The notes below the pieces were generated by a model. The model was not told the DNA's origin. It did not search any database and was given only the letters and a program-made list of their open reading frames with translations. Position numbers and translations under genes: made by a program. Of a stretch of DNA of 64,000 nt, positions 24,348-34,442 are shown in pieces (the stretch's first letter is position 1; every line of letters starts with the position of its first letter). This DNA comes from an uncultured Gemmiger sp. (GTDB lineage Bacteria > Bacillota > Clostridia > Oscillospirales > Ruminococcaceae): contig CALXHT010000006.1 in NCBI GenBank assembly GCA_944388215.1, positions 19,896 to 83,895 of the forward strand. The letters are read 5' to 3'.

Positions 24348-24358
24348 ATTATAGCATA
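24348..24358 (-). promoter_or_regulatory. Extended -10 promoter of the second AI-2E permease gene
   Basis: Minus-strand TGCTATAAT, an extended -10 (TGn plus TATAAT at 24348-24353) without a good -35. It rules out translation from the ATG it overlaps. Confidence 0.7.
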
Positions 24359-24445
24359 TCCCATGTGAATATGCCACCGAAGCGGCGCCCCAAACCAGAA
24401 TTTTACAAAAAAGCGGCCCGCGCCCGATGCGCAGACCGCAGAAGA

Positions 24446-26692
24446 TCAGTGGTTCTTGTAGTAGTTGATGAGGCAGCCGTCCGCCAGGATCTGGCGCTCG
24501 GCGTCGGTCATGGCGCCCAGCCGCACGGTGAACGTCACGAGGCCGCCGTCCGGCTTGACCGCCACAGCCTCCAGCTCATCCGCCGCCTCCAGCAGCGCCT
24601 TGCGCACGCCGGGCAGGAAGACGTAGTCGCCGTTGTCCAGCACGTTGGGGGTATCCAGCAGGAAGGGCAGCATGCCCCAGTTGATGCAGTTGGAGCGGTA
24701 CCGCTTGGTGGCGTACTCGCAGGCAAAGTTGGCCGCACCGCCCAGCACCCGCTGGCAGCTGGCCGCCTGTTCCCGGGCGGAACCGTCGCCGGGCTTGTTG
24801 GCGAAGATGGCCGAGCCGATGTTGGTGGCCATTGCATCGGGGGTGTAGCCCAGCTTGGCCAGTTCGGCGTAAACCTTCGCCACCTCCTCCGGCAGGCTGC
24901 CGGCGCGGCGGGCCTCATCCAGGGCGTGGACCGCCTTGGCACTGGGCACATAGGCCGGGTCCTTGCGGGAGAGGGTGAACTCCGCCAGACGCAGCGGGTT
25001 GGACCGGAAGGAGGAAGTCTCGCCGGAGGGGATCAGCTCGTCGGTGGTGGTCACCGGGTCGGTGATGTAGCTGACGATCTTCACCAGCAGGTCATCGCTG
25101 AGGGCGGGCTGCTCGGGCCAGTCCTTGATGTTGGGGCCGAACTTCAGGGCGTAGTCCGGTTCGGGATGGCCCCAGCCGTTGTAGACCCGCTTGTCGTAGA
25201 CGCCCTGGTCGAAGTGATACTCGGGGGCGGTGTACTCGCTGTCGCAGACCTCGCTGGCGGCGGTCAGGTAGCCGCCGTTGGCCGCCGTGGCCGCAATGGA
25301 CCGCGCGTCCATGAGGGCCACCGCGCTGATCTGGCCCTCGCCGGGCTTGGAACCCTCCCGGTTGGGGAAGTTGCGGGTGGTGTGGCGGATGGAGAACTCC
25401 CCGTTGGCCGGGGTGTCGCCGGCGCCGAAGCAGGGACCGCAGAAGCACTCCCGGAAGATGCCGCCCGCACTGACAATGTCCGCCACCGCGCCGTTCTTCA
25501 CCAGTTCCAGGTAGGTAGGCATGCTGTCCGGGTAGACGCTGAACTTGAACTCGCCGTTGCCGCAGCTCTTGCCCCGCAAGATCTCGGCCACCGCGCATAT
25601 ATTCTCATAGGTACCGCCGGAACAGCCGGCCACCACGCCCTGCTCCACATAGATGCGGCCGTCGGGCTGCACCTTGCTCACCAGGTCCATCGTCACCTTG
25701 CCGCCCAGCTGCTTGTTGGCCTGCTCCTGGGCCGCCGCCAGAATCTCTTTGGCGTTGGCCTTCAGTTCCCGGATGGGGTAGGCGTAGCTGGGATGCATGG
25801 GCAGAGCGATCATGCACTCCACGGTGGAAAGATCCAGCTCGATGCAGCCGTCGTAGTAGGCCACATCGGCGGGTTTCAGTTCCTTGTAGGCCTCGGGGCG
25901 GCCGTGCTGGACAAAATACTGCTCCGTCACTTCGTCGGTCTGCCAGATGGAGGACCAGCAGGTGGTCTCGGTGGTCATGACATCGATGCCGTTGCGGTAG
26001 TCCGCCGACAGGTTGGCCACGCCGGGGCCGATGAATTCCATCACCTTGTTCTTCACATAGCCGTTGGCATAGGTGGCGCCCACCAGCGCCAGCGCCACGT
26101 CGTGGGGACCCACGCCGGGGTTGGGCTTGCCGGTGAGGTAGATGGCCACCACGCCGGGGTAGGCCATATCATAGGTACGGCCCACCAGCTGCTTGGCCAG
26201 CTCGCCGCCGCCCTCGCCCACCGCCATGGTGCCCAAGGCGCCGTAGCGGGTGTGGGAGTCGGACCCCAGGATCATCCGGCCGCAGCCCGACATCATCTCC
26301 CGGTTGTAGCTGTGGATGACCGCCATGTTCGGCGGTACATAGATGCCGCCGTATTTGTGGGCGGCAGAGAGGGCAAACTGATGGTCGTCCTCGTTGATGG
26401 TACCGCCCACCGCGCACAGGGAGTTGTGGCAGTTGGTCATGACATAGGGCAGCGGGAAGCGCTCCATGCCGGAGGCCCGGGCCGTCTGGATGATGCCCAC
26501 GTAGGTGATGTCGTGGCTGGTCATGGAGTCGAACTTCATGCGCAGGTTGGCCATGTCACCGCTGGTGTTGTGGGCCTCCAGAATGGACCAGGCAATGGTG
26601 CCGCGGCGCGCGTCGGCCTGGCTGACGCCGGCGGGGGCGCTGTCCTGCAGCGCACCGTTCACAAGATACACGCCCTGGGGGTGCAGTTTCAT
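24446..26692 (-). CDS. Aconitase-family hydratase (YbhJ-like)
   Basis: 748-residue iron-sulfur hydratase. The three [4Fe-4S] ligands are visible: Cys357 in AGCSGGTYEN and Cys418/Cys421 in CFCGPCFGAG. Further family motifs are GSDSHTRYGALGTMAVGEGG and MTTETTCWSSIW. Overall it resembles the divergent AcnA-like clade that includes E. coli YbhJ more than classical AcnA/AcnB. It diverges from citrate synthase and so probably supplies isocitrate for the downstream icd gene at 55325. Start MKLHPQG with GGAGGG. Confidence 0.88.
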   Translation of the reverse strand: MKLHPQGVYLVNGALQDSAPAGVSQADARRGTIAWSILEAHNTSGDMANLRMKFDSMTSHDITYVGIIQTARASGMERFPLPYVMTNCHNSLCAVGGTINEDDHQFALSAAHKYGGIYVPPNMAVIHSYNREMMSGCGRMILGSDSHTRYGALGTMAVGEGGGELAKQLVGRTYDMAYPGVVAIYLTGKPNPGVGPHDVALALVGATYANGYVKNKVMEFIGPGVANLSADYRNGIDVMTTETTCWSSIWQTDEVTEQYFVQHGRPEAYKELKPADVAYYDGCIELDLSTVECMIALPMHPSYAYPIRELKANAKEILAAAQEQANKQLGGKVTMDLVSKVQPDGRIYVEQGVVAGCSGGTYENICAVAEILRGKSCGNGEFKFSVYPDSMPTYLELVKNGAVADIVSAGGIFRECFCGPCFGAGDTPANGEFSIRHTTRNFPNREGSKPGEGQISAVALMDARSIAATAANGGYLTAASEVCDSEYTAPEYHFDQGVYDKRVYNGWGHPEPDYALKFGPNIKDWPEQPALSDDLLVKIVSYITDPVTTTDELIPSGETSSFRSNPLRLAEFTLSRKDPAYVPSAKAVHALDEARRAGSLPEEVAKVYAELAKLGYTPDAMATNIGSAIFANKPGDGSAREQAASCQRVLGGAANFACEYATKRYRSNCINWGMLPFLLDTPNVLDNGDYVFLPGVRKALLEAADELEAVAVKPDGGLVTFTVRLGAMTDAERQILADGCLINYYKNH

Positions 26693-26768
26693 CGTGGATA
26701 TTCCCTCCGTTTCCGATTCCGAAAAGCAGCGTGTATGCACACTGCCCGATGCTATAAACTCTTCCTAC

Positions 26769-26797
26769 ACTATACCCGCTTTAGTCAGGGTTGTCAA
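26769..26797 (-). promoter_or_regulatory. Promoter of the hydratase gene
   Basis: Minus-strand TTGACA (26792-26797), 17-bp spacer, TATAGT (26769-26774). Confidence 0.87.
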
Positions 26798-26890
26798 CGC
26801 GGATTTTTATGCAGTACCGGGTAAAACGCCCACCAGCTTAATAAAATAAAGTGTCTCCTTGTCCATTCTGACAGAATTTTAAGTTTTTTC

Positions 26891-26919
26891 TTGACGAAGC
26901 GTGAAAAGCATACTAAAAT
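26891..26919 (+). promoter_or_regulatory. Citrate synthase promoter
   Basis: TTGACG (26891-26896), 17-bp spacer, TAAAAT (26914-26919). About 94 bp separate it from the divergent hydratase promoter. Confidence 0.82.
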
Positions 26920-27003
26920 GACAGTATTCACCGCGCTAAAGCGCTTGGCATGGCAGGCGCATGCCGCGCGAATAAATATGCAACCAGAGAGAGGGGCTTG
27001 CCG

Positions 27004-28380
27004 ATGTATTACCCGGACGTACCGGCCCTGGAGCCGGATGAACTGGAACTGCTTTGCCACGAGTACATGGAGCACAACGCGCACCTGGACCCCAAACTGG
27101 CGGACCAGATGGGCGTCAAGCGCGGTCTGCGCAACCTGGACGGTACCGGCGTACTGGCCGGCATCACCAACGTGTCCAGCGTTATCGGCTACGACAAAAC
27201 GGCGGACGGCACCATTGTGCCCATTCCCGGCCGGCTGGTCTACCGCGGCATCGACATCGATACCCTGGCCGCCGAGGCGGACAACCACGACCGTTTCCTC
27301 TTTGAGGAGGTGGTGTGGCTGCTGCTCTTCGGCTCGCTGCCCAACAGGGAGCAGCACGCCAAGTTCTGCAAGCTGCTGGAACATCACCGGGAACTGCCCC
27401 GGGGCTTTGCGGACGACATGATCCTCAACTCCCCCTCCCCCAACCTGATGAACAAGATGGCCCGCAGCGTGCTGGCCATGTACAGCTACGACGAGCACGC
27501 CGAGGATTCCAGCCTGCCCAACATCCTGCGGCAGAGCATCAACCTCATCGCCGAGCTGCCCACCATGATGGTCAACGCCTACCAGATCAAGCGCCGGGTG
27601 TACGACCGGTCCAGCATGTACTTCCATCTGCCCACCGAGGGCCAGAGCACGGCGGAGCACATTCTGAGCACCTACCGCGCCGACCAGAAGTTCACCCACG
27701 AGGAAGCCCGCCTGCTGGACCTCTGCCTGATGGTCCACGCCGACCACGGCGGCGGCAACTGCTCCACCTTCACCTGCCGTGTGCTGTCCAGCTCCGGCAC
27801 CGACACCTACGCGGCCATCTCGGCGGCCATCGGCGCGCTGAAAGGTCCCAAGCACGGCGGCGCCAACCTGAAGGTCATGCACCAGCTGGACTACATCCTG
27901 GAGAATGTGGAAAATCCCGCCGACGATGACGAGGTGCGGGAGTTCCTGCGCAAGATCATCCGCAAGAAGGCCGGCGACGGCAGCGGCCTGATCTACGGCA
28001 TGGGCCACGCGGTGTACACCGTCAGCGACCCCCGCGCCCAGATCCTGAAGAACCATGCCCGCCGCATGGCCTACGCCAAGGGCTACGACGAGGAATTCGA
28101 GATGCTGTGCAGCATCGAGCGGCTGGCCCCCCAGGTCTTTGCAGAGGAGAAGCACGGCCCCAAGAAGGTCTGTGCCAACGTGGACCTGTTCAGCGGGCTG
28201 ATCTACCGTATGCTGGGCATCAGCGAGGATCTGTACACCCCGCTGTTTGCCATCGCCCGTGTGCCGGGCTGGTGTGCCCACCGGGTGGAGGAAGTGGAGT
28301 TTGCCAACCGCATCATCCGCCCCGCCTACAAGTATGTGGGCAAGCCCCAGCCCTACATCACGCTGGCCGAACGTCCCTGA
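27004..28380 (+). CDS. gltA: Citrate synthase
   Basis: 458-residue citrate synthase that condenses oxaloacetate and acetyl-CoA. Active-site regions: HADHGGGNCSTF (His), GPKHGGANLKVM (His), GMGHAVYTVSDPRAQ (Arg/His) and ANVDLFSGLIY (Asp). Start MYYPDVPALE with GAGAGGGGC upstream; an in-frame ATG at 26950 has no ribosome site. With the divergent hydratase and the distant icd it makes 2-oxoglutarate for glutamate synthesis in an organism without a full TCA cycle in view. Confidence 0.95.
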   Translation: MYYPDVPALEPDELELLCHEYMEHNAHLDPKLADQMGVKRGLRNLDGTGVLAGITNVSSVIGYDKTADGTIVPIPGRLVYRGIDIDTLAAEADNHDRFLFEEVVWLLLFGSLPNREQHAKFCKLLEHHRELPRGFADDMILNSPSPNLMNKMARSVLAMYSYDEHAEDSSLPNILRQSINLIAELPTMMVNAYQIKRRVYDRSSMYFHLPTEGQSTAEHILSTYRADQKFTHEEARLLDLCLMVHADHGGGNCSTFTCRVLSSSGTDTYAAISAAIGALKGPKHGGANLKVMHQLDYILENVENPADDDEVREFLRKIIRKKAGDGSGLIYGMGHAVYTVSDPRAQILKNHARRMAYAKGYDEEFEMLCSIERLAPQVFAEEKHGPKKVCANVDLFSGLIYRMLGISEDLYTPLFAIARVPGWCAHRVEEVEFANRIIRPAYKYVGKPQPYITLAERP

Positions 28381-28382
28381 TC

Positions 28383-28438
28383 AAAAGGGGGAACAGCCCC
28401 GCACGGCAATTGCCTGCCGGGTCTGTTCCCCCCTTTTT
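28383..28438 (+). terminator. Terminator of citrate synthase
   Basis: AAAAGGGGGAACAG (28383-28396) pairs with CTGTTCCCCCCTTTT (28423-28437), with an inner GGCAATTGCC stem, followed by five T. It is the first of three consecutive hairpins. Confidence 0.88.
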
Positions 28439-28453
28439 AGAATCCCCCTCGAC

Positions 28454-28506
28454 AAAACAGACCGGCAAATCGCGCACTGTCCGCACACAATTTGCCGGTC
28501 TGTTTT
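28454..28506. repeat. 17-bp perfect inverted repeat
   Basis: AAAACAGACCGGCAAAT (28454-28470) and ATTTGCCGGTCTGTTTT (28490-28506) with a 19-base loop. The arms end in A and T runs, so it could terminate on either strand. It lies between two other hairpins in a gene-free 185-bp gap. Confidence 0.85.
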
Positions 28507-28515
28507 CCTGTATGT

Positions 28516-28557
28516 ATCTGCGCCATCGGAAGATGTCCGCCGGCGCAGATATTTTTT
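28516..28557 (+). terminator. Third hairpin of the series, terminator-like
   Basis: ATCTGCGCC (28516-28524) pairs with GGCGCAGAT (28542-28550), followed by ATTTTTT. It faces the convergent azlD gene. Confidence 0.8.
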
Positions 28558-28565
28558 ATGTTATT

Positions 28566-28898
28566 TCATACAAAAACGACCTGTACCAGAATCATATAGA
28601 ATACCGTGCCGGCGGCGATGCTCAAAAGGGTGTTTTTCCGCCAGCACTGCAGCCCCACCACGGCGGCCCCGGCCAGCAGTTCGGGCAGGGCGTGGTTGGG
28701 GCCCAGGGGATCGGTATTGCGCAGGCAGTAGACCACCAGCATGGCCATGATGGCGCCGGGCAGCACCCGGCCCAGGTAGACCACGTACCGGGGCGTGGGA
28801 CGACCGCCGCCGAACACCGCAAAGGGGGCAAAGCGCAGCAAGATGGTCACCGCGGCAATGACCGCCACCAGAGCGGCGGCGTGCAGATCAATGGACAT
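28566..28898 (-). CDS. azlD: Branched-chain amino acid exporter small subunit AzlD
   Basis: 110-residue, four-helix membrane protein. Typical AzlD features are RFAPFAVFGGGRPTPRYVVY and the LPGAIMAMLVVYCLR helix. It works with AzlC, whose gene overlaps its start by 11 bp, to export branched-chain amino acids or analogues such as azaleucine. Normal length. Confidence 0.9.
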   Translation of the reverse strand: MSIDLHAAALVAVIAAVTILLRFAPFAVFGGGRPTPRYVVYLGRVLPGAIMAMLVVYCLRNTDPLGPNHALPELLAGAAVVGLQCWRKNTLLSIAAGTVFYMILVQVVFV

Positions 28899-29592
28899 GG
28901 TCGTCTTCCTCCTTTCGGGGCGCTCCCACAGCCCGCAGCAGGGTGAGCACCGCCGTGATGCCGATCATGGCCGGGATGAGGAAGCCCTCCGGCCCGAAGA
29001 CCAGCAGGCAGACCAGCGACACTCCCAGCCCGGTGAGCGCTGGGCGGTGGTCCCTGGTGGCACGCCACTGTTCGGTCATGACCACCAGGAAGAGGGCCGT
29101 CATGGCGAAGTCGATGCCGGTGCTGTCAAAGGGCAGCACGGCCCCCAGCAGCGCCCCCACCACGCTGCCGGCGATCCAGTACAGGTGATCGAAGAGCGAC
29201 ACCAGGAAGAAATACCCCTTCCGGTCCACCCCCTGGGGTACCTCGCCGCTGCACACCAGGGAGTAGGTTTCATCGGTGAGGGCAAAGATCAGGTAGGGCT
29301 TGGCGGGACCTGCGTCCCGGTAGCGCTCCACCATGGAGATGCCGTAAAACAGATGCCGGGCGTTGACGGTCAGCGTCATGAGGGCCGCCGTCACCAGCGA
29401 GGCGCCCCCCGCCAGCAGGTCCACCGCCACATACTGCATGCTGCCCGCGTAGATCAGCGCGCTCATGGCAAAGGCCCAGCCCACGCCGTAGCCCTTGGCC
29501 GCCAGCAGCACCCCGAAGCCCAGCCCCAGCACCAGGTAGCCCGCCATCACCGGCAGCGACCGCAGAAAGGCATACTTCACCGTCTTTCCCAT
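28888..29592 (-). CDS. azlC: Branched-chain amino acid exporter large subunit AzlC
   Basis: 234-residue membrane protein. AzlC motifs are PVMAGYLVLGLGFGVLLA, ALIYAGSMQYVAVDLLAGG, LTVNARHLFYGISMVERY and FALTDETYSL. It forms the exporter with AzlD. Start MGKTVKYAF with GAGG upstream; the promoter lies in the terminator-like hairpin region after dnaK. Confidence 0.92.
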   Translation of the reverse strand: MGKTVKYAFLRSLPVMAGYLVLGLGFGVLLAAKGYGVGWAFAMSALIYAGSMQYVAVDLLAGGASLVTAALMTLTVNARHLFYGISMVERYRDAGPAKPYLIFALTDETYSLVCSGEVPQGVDRKGYFFLVSLFDHLYWIAGSVVGALLGAVLPFDSTGIDFAMTALFLVVMTEQWRATRDHRPALTGLGVSLVCLLVFGPEGFLIPAMIGITAVLTLLRAVGAPRKEEDDHVH

Positions 29593-29627
29593 TTCTTACG
29601 CCTCGTTTCCTTATTACACCGCTTTTT

Positions 29628-29657
29628 ATCATAGCACAACGGTCCGGAACTCCACAA
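29628..29657 (-). promoter_or_regulatory. azlCD promoter
   Basis: Minus-strand TTGTGG (29652-29657), 18-bp spacer, TATGAT (29628-29633). The -35 lies in the loop of the hairpin that follows dnaK. Confidence 0.55.
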
Positions 29658-29670
29658 GAGTTCCGGGCCG
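29642..29670 (-). terminator. Hairpin after dnaK
   Basis: CCGGAACTC and GAGTTCCGG pair around a short loop; no strong U tract follows, so termination is uncertain. A second GC-rich hairpin lies between it and the dnaK stop. Confidence 0.5.
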
Positions 29671-29717
29671 TCCGCCACAGGGAGTCCCCGCCTCGGGGCG
29701 GGTGTCTCCCCCTCTAT

Positions 29718-31508
<1,791 letters not shown>

Positions 31509-31681
31509 AGTGCGGTTGTCCTTTCAAAAAAGACCGGTCAGGGGCTGGATGCCGCCTTGAGCCGGGCACAAAACGGCGCAGAATTTCCTGATTTGTTTTT
31601 ATTGTAGCGCGTGGACGGACAGAATGTGTTGCGATTTCGTAAATAAATTTTACAAATATTACCGCACTCCCGTCAAAACAG

Positions 31682-31722
31682 CGCTTTAAAGCGTTGACGG
31701 TGGGGTCCTGTCGTGTTATAGT
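31682..31722 (+). promoter_or_regulatory. hisB promoter with abutting palindrome
   Basis: TTGACG (31694-31699), 17-bp spacer, TATAGT (31717-31722). The perfect palindrome CGCTTTAAAGCG (31682-31693) ends where the -35 begins and could be an operator. Confidence 0.75.
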
Positions 31723-31766
31723 TTAAGGTATATTCAGCCCTGTGGGCGGGAAGGAGCCACGCATCT

Positions 31767-32354
31767 ATGGCACGCACAGCAACGGTAATACGCACTACGC
31801 GGGAGACCCAGATCACGCTGACGCTGAATCTGGACGGCACCGGCAAGGCGGATCTGCACACCGGCATCGGCTTTTTTGACCACATGCTGGACGGGTTTGC
31901 CCGCCACGGTCTGTTCGATCTGGCGGTGGACTGTCACGGCGACCTGGAGGTGGACTGCCACCACACCATCGAGGACATCGGCATTGCGCTGGGCACCGCG
32001 CTGCGCCAGGCCCTGGGCGACAAGGCCGGGCTGGTGCGCTACGGCAGCTGTCTGCTCCCCATGGACGAGACGCTGGCCCTGTGTGCCGTGGATCTGGGCG
32101 GACGGCCCTACTTTGTGTATGATGCCCAGTTCTCCACCCCCGCCTGCGGCGGCATGGATACTCAGATGGCCCGGGAATTCTTTTACGCCATCTCCTACGC
32201 GGCCATGATCAACCTGCACCTGAAGGTGCTCTACGGCGAAAACGATCACCACAAACTGGAGGCGATGTTCAAGGCCTTCGCCAAGGCGCTGGACGCCGCC
32301 ACCCGCACCGATGCCCGGATCGAAGGCGTGCTCTCCACCAAGGGGACGCTGTGA
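31767..32354 (+). CDS. hisB: Imidazoleglycerol-phosphate dehydratase
   Basis: 195-residue manganese enzyme of histidine synthesis that dehydrates IGP to imidazole-acetol phosphate. Motifs: GIGFFDHMLDGFARHG, DCHHTIEDIGIALG, SCLLPMDETLA and the second metal site GENDHHKLEAMFKA. Normal length for the monofunctional form. It lies outside any his operon, 49 bp upstream of glyA, which it may share a transcript with. Confidence 0.95.
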   Translation: MARTATVIRTTRETQITLTLNLDGTGKADLHTGIGFFDHMLDGFARHGLFDLAVDCHGDLEVDCHHTIEDIGIALGTALRQALGDKAGLVRYGSCLLPMDETLALCAVDLGGRPYFVYDAQFSTPACGGMDTQMAREFFYAISYAAMINLHLKVLYGENDHHKLEAMFKAFAKALDAATRTDARIEGVLSTKGTL

Positions 32355-32403
32355 TCTCTGCATATACATCTGAAAGCATAGAGAATCAGGGAGGTAAAGG
32401 GAA

Positions 32404-33657
32404 ATGTATCAGGACATGATTGACACCATCGGCTTTGTGCAGAAGGCGGACCCCGAAGTGGGTGCCGCCATGGAGCGTGAGCTGGGACGCCAGCGCGCCA
32501 ACATCGAACTCATCGCCAGCGAGAACATCGTCTCGCCGGCCGTGATGGCCGCCATGGGCAGTGTGCTGACCAACAAGTACGCCGAGGGCTATCCCGGCAA
32601 GCGCTACTACGGCGGCTGCCAGTTCGTGGACCAGGTGGAGCAGATCGCCATCGACCGCGCCTGCAAACTGTTCGGTGCCAAGTACGCCAACGTGCAGCCC
32701 CATTCCGGCGCCCAGGCCAACCTGGCCGTCTACTTTGCCCTGCTGAACCTGGGTGACACCGTCATGGGCATGGACCTGTCCCAGGGCGGTCACCTGACCC
32801 ACGGCTCCCCCGTGAACATGAGCGGCAAAAACTACAACTTCGTCTCCTACGGCGTGGGTGAGGACGGCCGCATCGACTACGCCGCCCTGGCCAAGCAGGT
32901 GGCCAAGGTCCGGCCCAAGCTGCTGGTGGCCGGTGCGTCGGCCTATCCCCGCGCCATCGACTTCGAGAAGCTGGCCGAGATCGCCCACGGCTACGGCGCC
33001 ATGCTCATGGTGGATATGGCCCACATCGCCGGTCTGGTGGCGGGCGGCATGCACCAGAACCCCGTGCCCTACGCCGACGTGGTGACCACCACCACCCACA
33101 AGACGCTGCGCGGTCCCCGCGGCGGCCTGATCCTGACCAACAACGAGTATCTGATCAAGCGGATCAACTCCGCCATCTTCCCCGGCACCCAGGGCGGCCC
33201 GCTGGAGCATGTCATCGCCGCCAAGGCGGTCTGCTTCGGCGAGGCCCTGCAGCCCGCCTTCAAGGAGTACGCCCGCAAGATCGTGGAGAACGCCGCCGCC
33301 ATGGCCGACGAGCTCACTGCCCGGGGCGTCAAACTGGTTTCGGGCGGCACCGACAACCACCTGCTGCTCATCGACCTGACCGACGAGGAGTGCACCGGCA
33401 AGGACCTGGAGCACAACCTGGATGCTGTGCACATCACCGCCAACAAGAACACCGTTCCCGGCGAGAAGCGCAGCCCCTTCGTGACCAGCGGCGTCCGGGT
33501 GGGTACCCCCGCCGTGACCACCCGCGGCATGGGCCCCGCCGAGATGAAGATCATCGCCGACTGCATTGCCGACTGCATCTTTGACTTCGAGGCCAAGAAG
33601 GAGGACATCGCCGCCCGGGTGGCCGAGCTCTCCGCCCGGTTCCCGCTGTACGAATAA
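32404..33657 (+). CDS. glyA: Serine hydroxymethyltransferase
   Basis: 417-residue PLP enzyme that interconverts serine and glycine and charges THF with a one-carbon unit. Motifs: [50 protein letters not shown] and [14 protein letters not shown] with the PLP lysine. Ribosome site GGGAGG. It follows hisB without an obvious promoter and is closed by a strong terminator. Confidence 0.97.
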   Translation: MYQDMIDTIGFVQKADPEVGAAMERELGRQRANIELIASENIVSPAVMAAMGSVLTNKYAEGYPGKRYYGGCQFVDQVEQIAIDRACKLFGAKYANVQPHSGAQANLAVYFALLNLGDTVMGMDLSQGGHLTHGSPVNMSGKNYNFVSYGVGEDGRIDYAALAKQVAKVRPKLLVAGASAYPRAIDFEKLAEIAHGYGAMLMVDMAHIAGLVAGGMHQNPVPYADVVTTTTHKTLRGPRGGLILTNNEYLIKRINSAIFPGTQGGPLEHVIAAKAVCFGEALQPAFKEYARKIVENAAAMADELTARGVKLVSGGTDNHLLLIDLTDEECTGKDLEHNLDAVHITANKNTVPGEKRSPFVTSGVRVGTPAVTTRGMGPAEMKIIADCIADCIFDFEAKKEDIAARVAELSARFPLYE

Positions 33658-33686
33658 TCCCCTTTTCCCAAAAGACTTCCGCCATC

Positions 33687-33716
33687 GCCCGCCCCCGCCC
33701 GGGGCGGGCTTTTTTT
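33687..33716 (+). terminator. Terminator of hisB-glyA
   Basis: GCCCGCCCC (33687-33695) pairs with GGGGCGGGC (33701-33709), followed by seven T. Confidence 0.92.
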
Positions 33717-33741
33717 GCGGTGCAGCGCAGGGTTTTGCAGC

Positions 33742-33770
33742 TTGCGTTTTGCGAAAATTCAGGGTATACT
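33742..33770 (+). promoter_or_regulatory. Promoter of the kinase/MATE/DUF308 operon
   Basis: TTGCGT (33742-33747), 17-bp spacer, TATACT (33765-33770). Confidence 0.75.
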
Positions 33771-33833
33771 ATAGGCAGATAAGTATGCCTTTTCCGGCAG
33801 AACATGCAACGTACAGAATGCGAGGTGTCAAGT

Positions 33834-34442
33834 ATGGAACCGATCGTCATCACCATTGCCCGTGAATTTGCTTCGGGCGGCAGCGAGATCGCCCAGGCCG
33901 TAGCCGACAAGATGGGCATTCCCCTCTACAACAAGGAGCTCATCACCCGGGCGGCCAAGAAGAGCGGCCTGACCGAGGAAGCCATTGCCGCCAGCGAGAA
34001 CCAGCGCAGCGGCAGCCTGATCTACAGCCTGTACATGATGGGCAACACGATGCCCCTGGCCGACCAGGTCTACATCCTGCAGAGCAACGTCATCAGGGAG
34101 CTGGCGGCGGAGGGTTCCTGCGTGATCCTGGGCCGCTGCGGCGACTATGTGCTGCGGGAGCGTCCCAACGTGCTGAGCGTCTTTGTCTACGCGCCGCTGG
34201 AGGACCGCATCCAGCGGGCCAAGGCCCGGCCGGGCGTCAAGGACCTGGCCGACCGGCAGTGGGAGGTCCAGCTGGCCAAGCACGACCGCGCCCGCGCCAG
34301 CTACTACAACTACTACACCGAAAACCGCTGGGGTGAGGCCAAGAACTACGACCTGTGCCTCAACGCCGCCCTGGGTCTGGACACCTGCGCCAATCTGATC
34401 GTGGATGCCGCCCGTGCCATGGAGGCTGCGAACAAGGAATGA
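33834..34442 (+). CDS. Cytidylate-kinase-like family protein
   Basis: 202-residue P-loop kinase-like protein of the Cytidylate_kin2 type. It starts MEPIVITIAREFASGGSEIA with the family's shortened nucleotide-binding loop, has VILGRCGDYVLRERPNVLSV in the middle, and a lid rich in Arg and Lys (DRIQRAKARPGVKD, HDRARASYYNYYTENRWG). The true phosphate acceptor is unknown; it is not the housekeeping cmk. ATG chosen with GAGGTG upstream. Coupled to a MATE gene by an ATGA overlap. Confidence 0.85.
   Translation: MEPIVITIAREFASGGSEIAQAVADKMGIPLYNKELITRAAKKSGLTEEAIAASENQRSGSLIYSLYMMGNTMPLADQVYILQSNVIRELAAEGSCVILGRCGDYVLRERPNVLSVFVYAPLEDRIQRAKARPGVKDLADRQWEVQLAKHDRARASYYNYYTENRWGEAKNYDLCLNAALGLDTCANLIVDAARAMEAANKE

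Noticed and set aside
24302..26824. 840-codon plus-strand open frame
   Set aside because: It is antisense to the hydratase gene, rich in Gly, Ala, Val and His without domains, and arises from the GC-rich third positions of the real gene.
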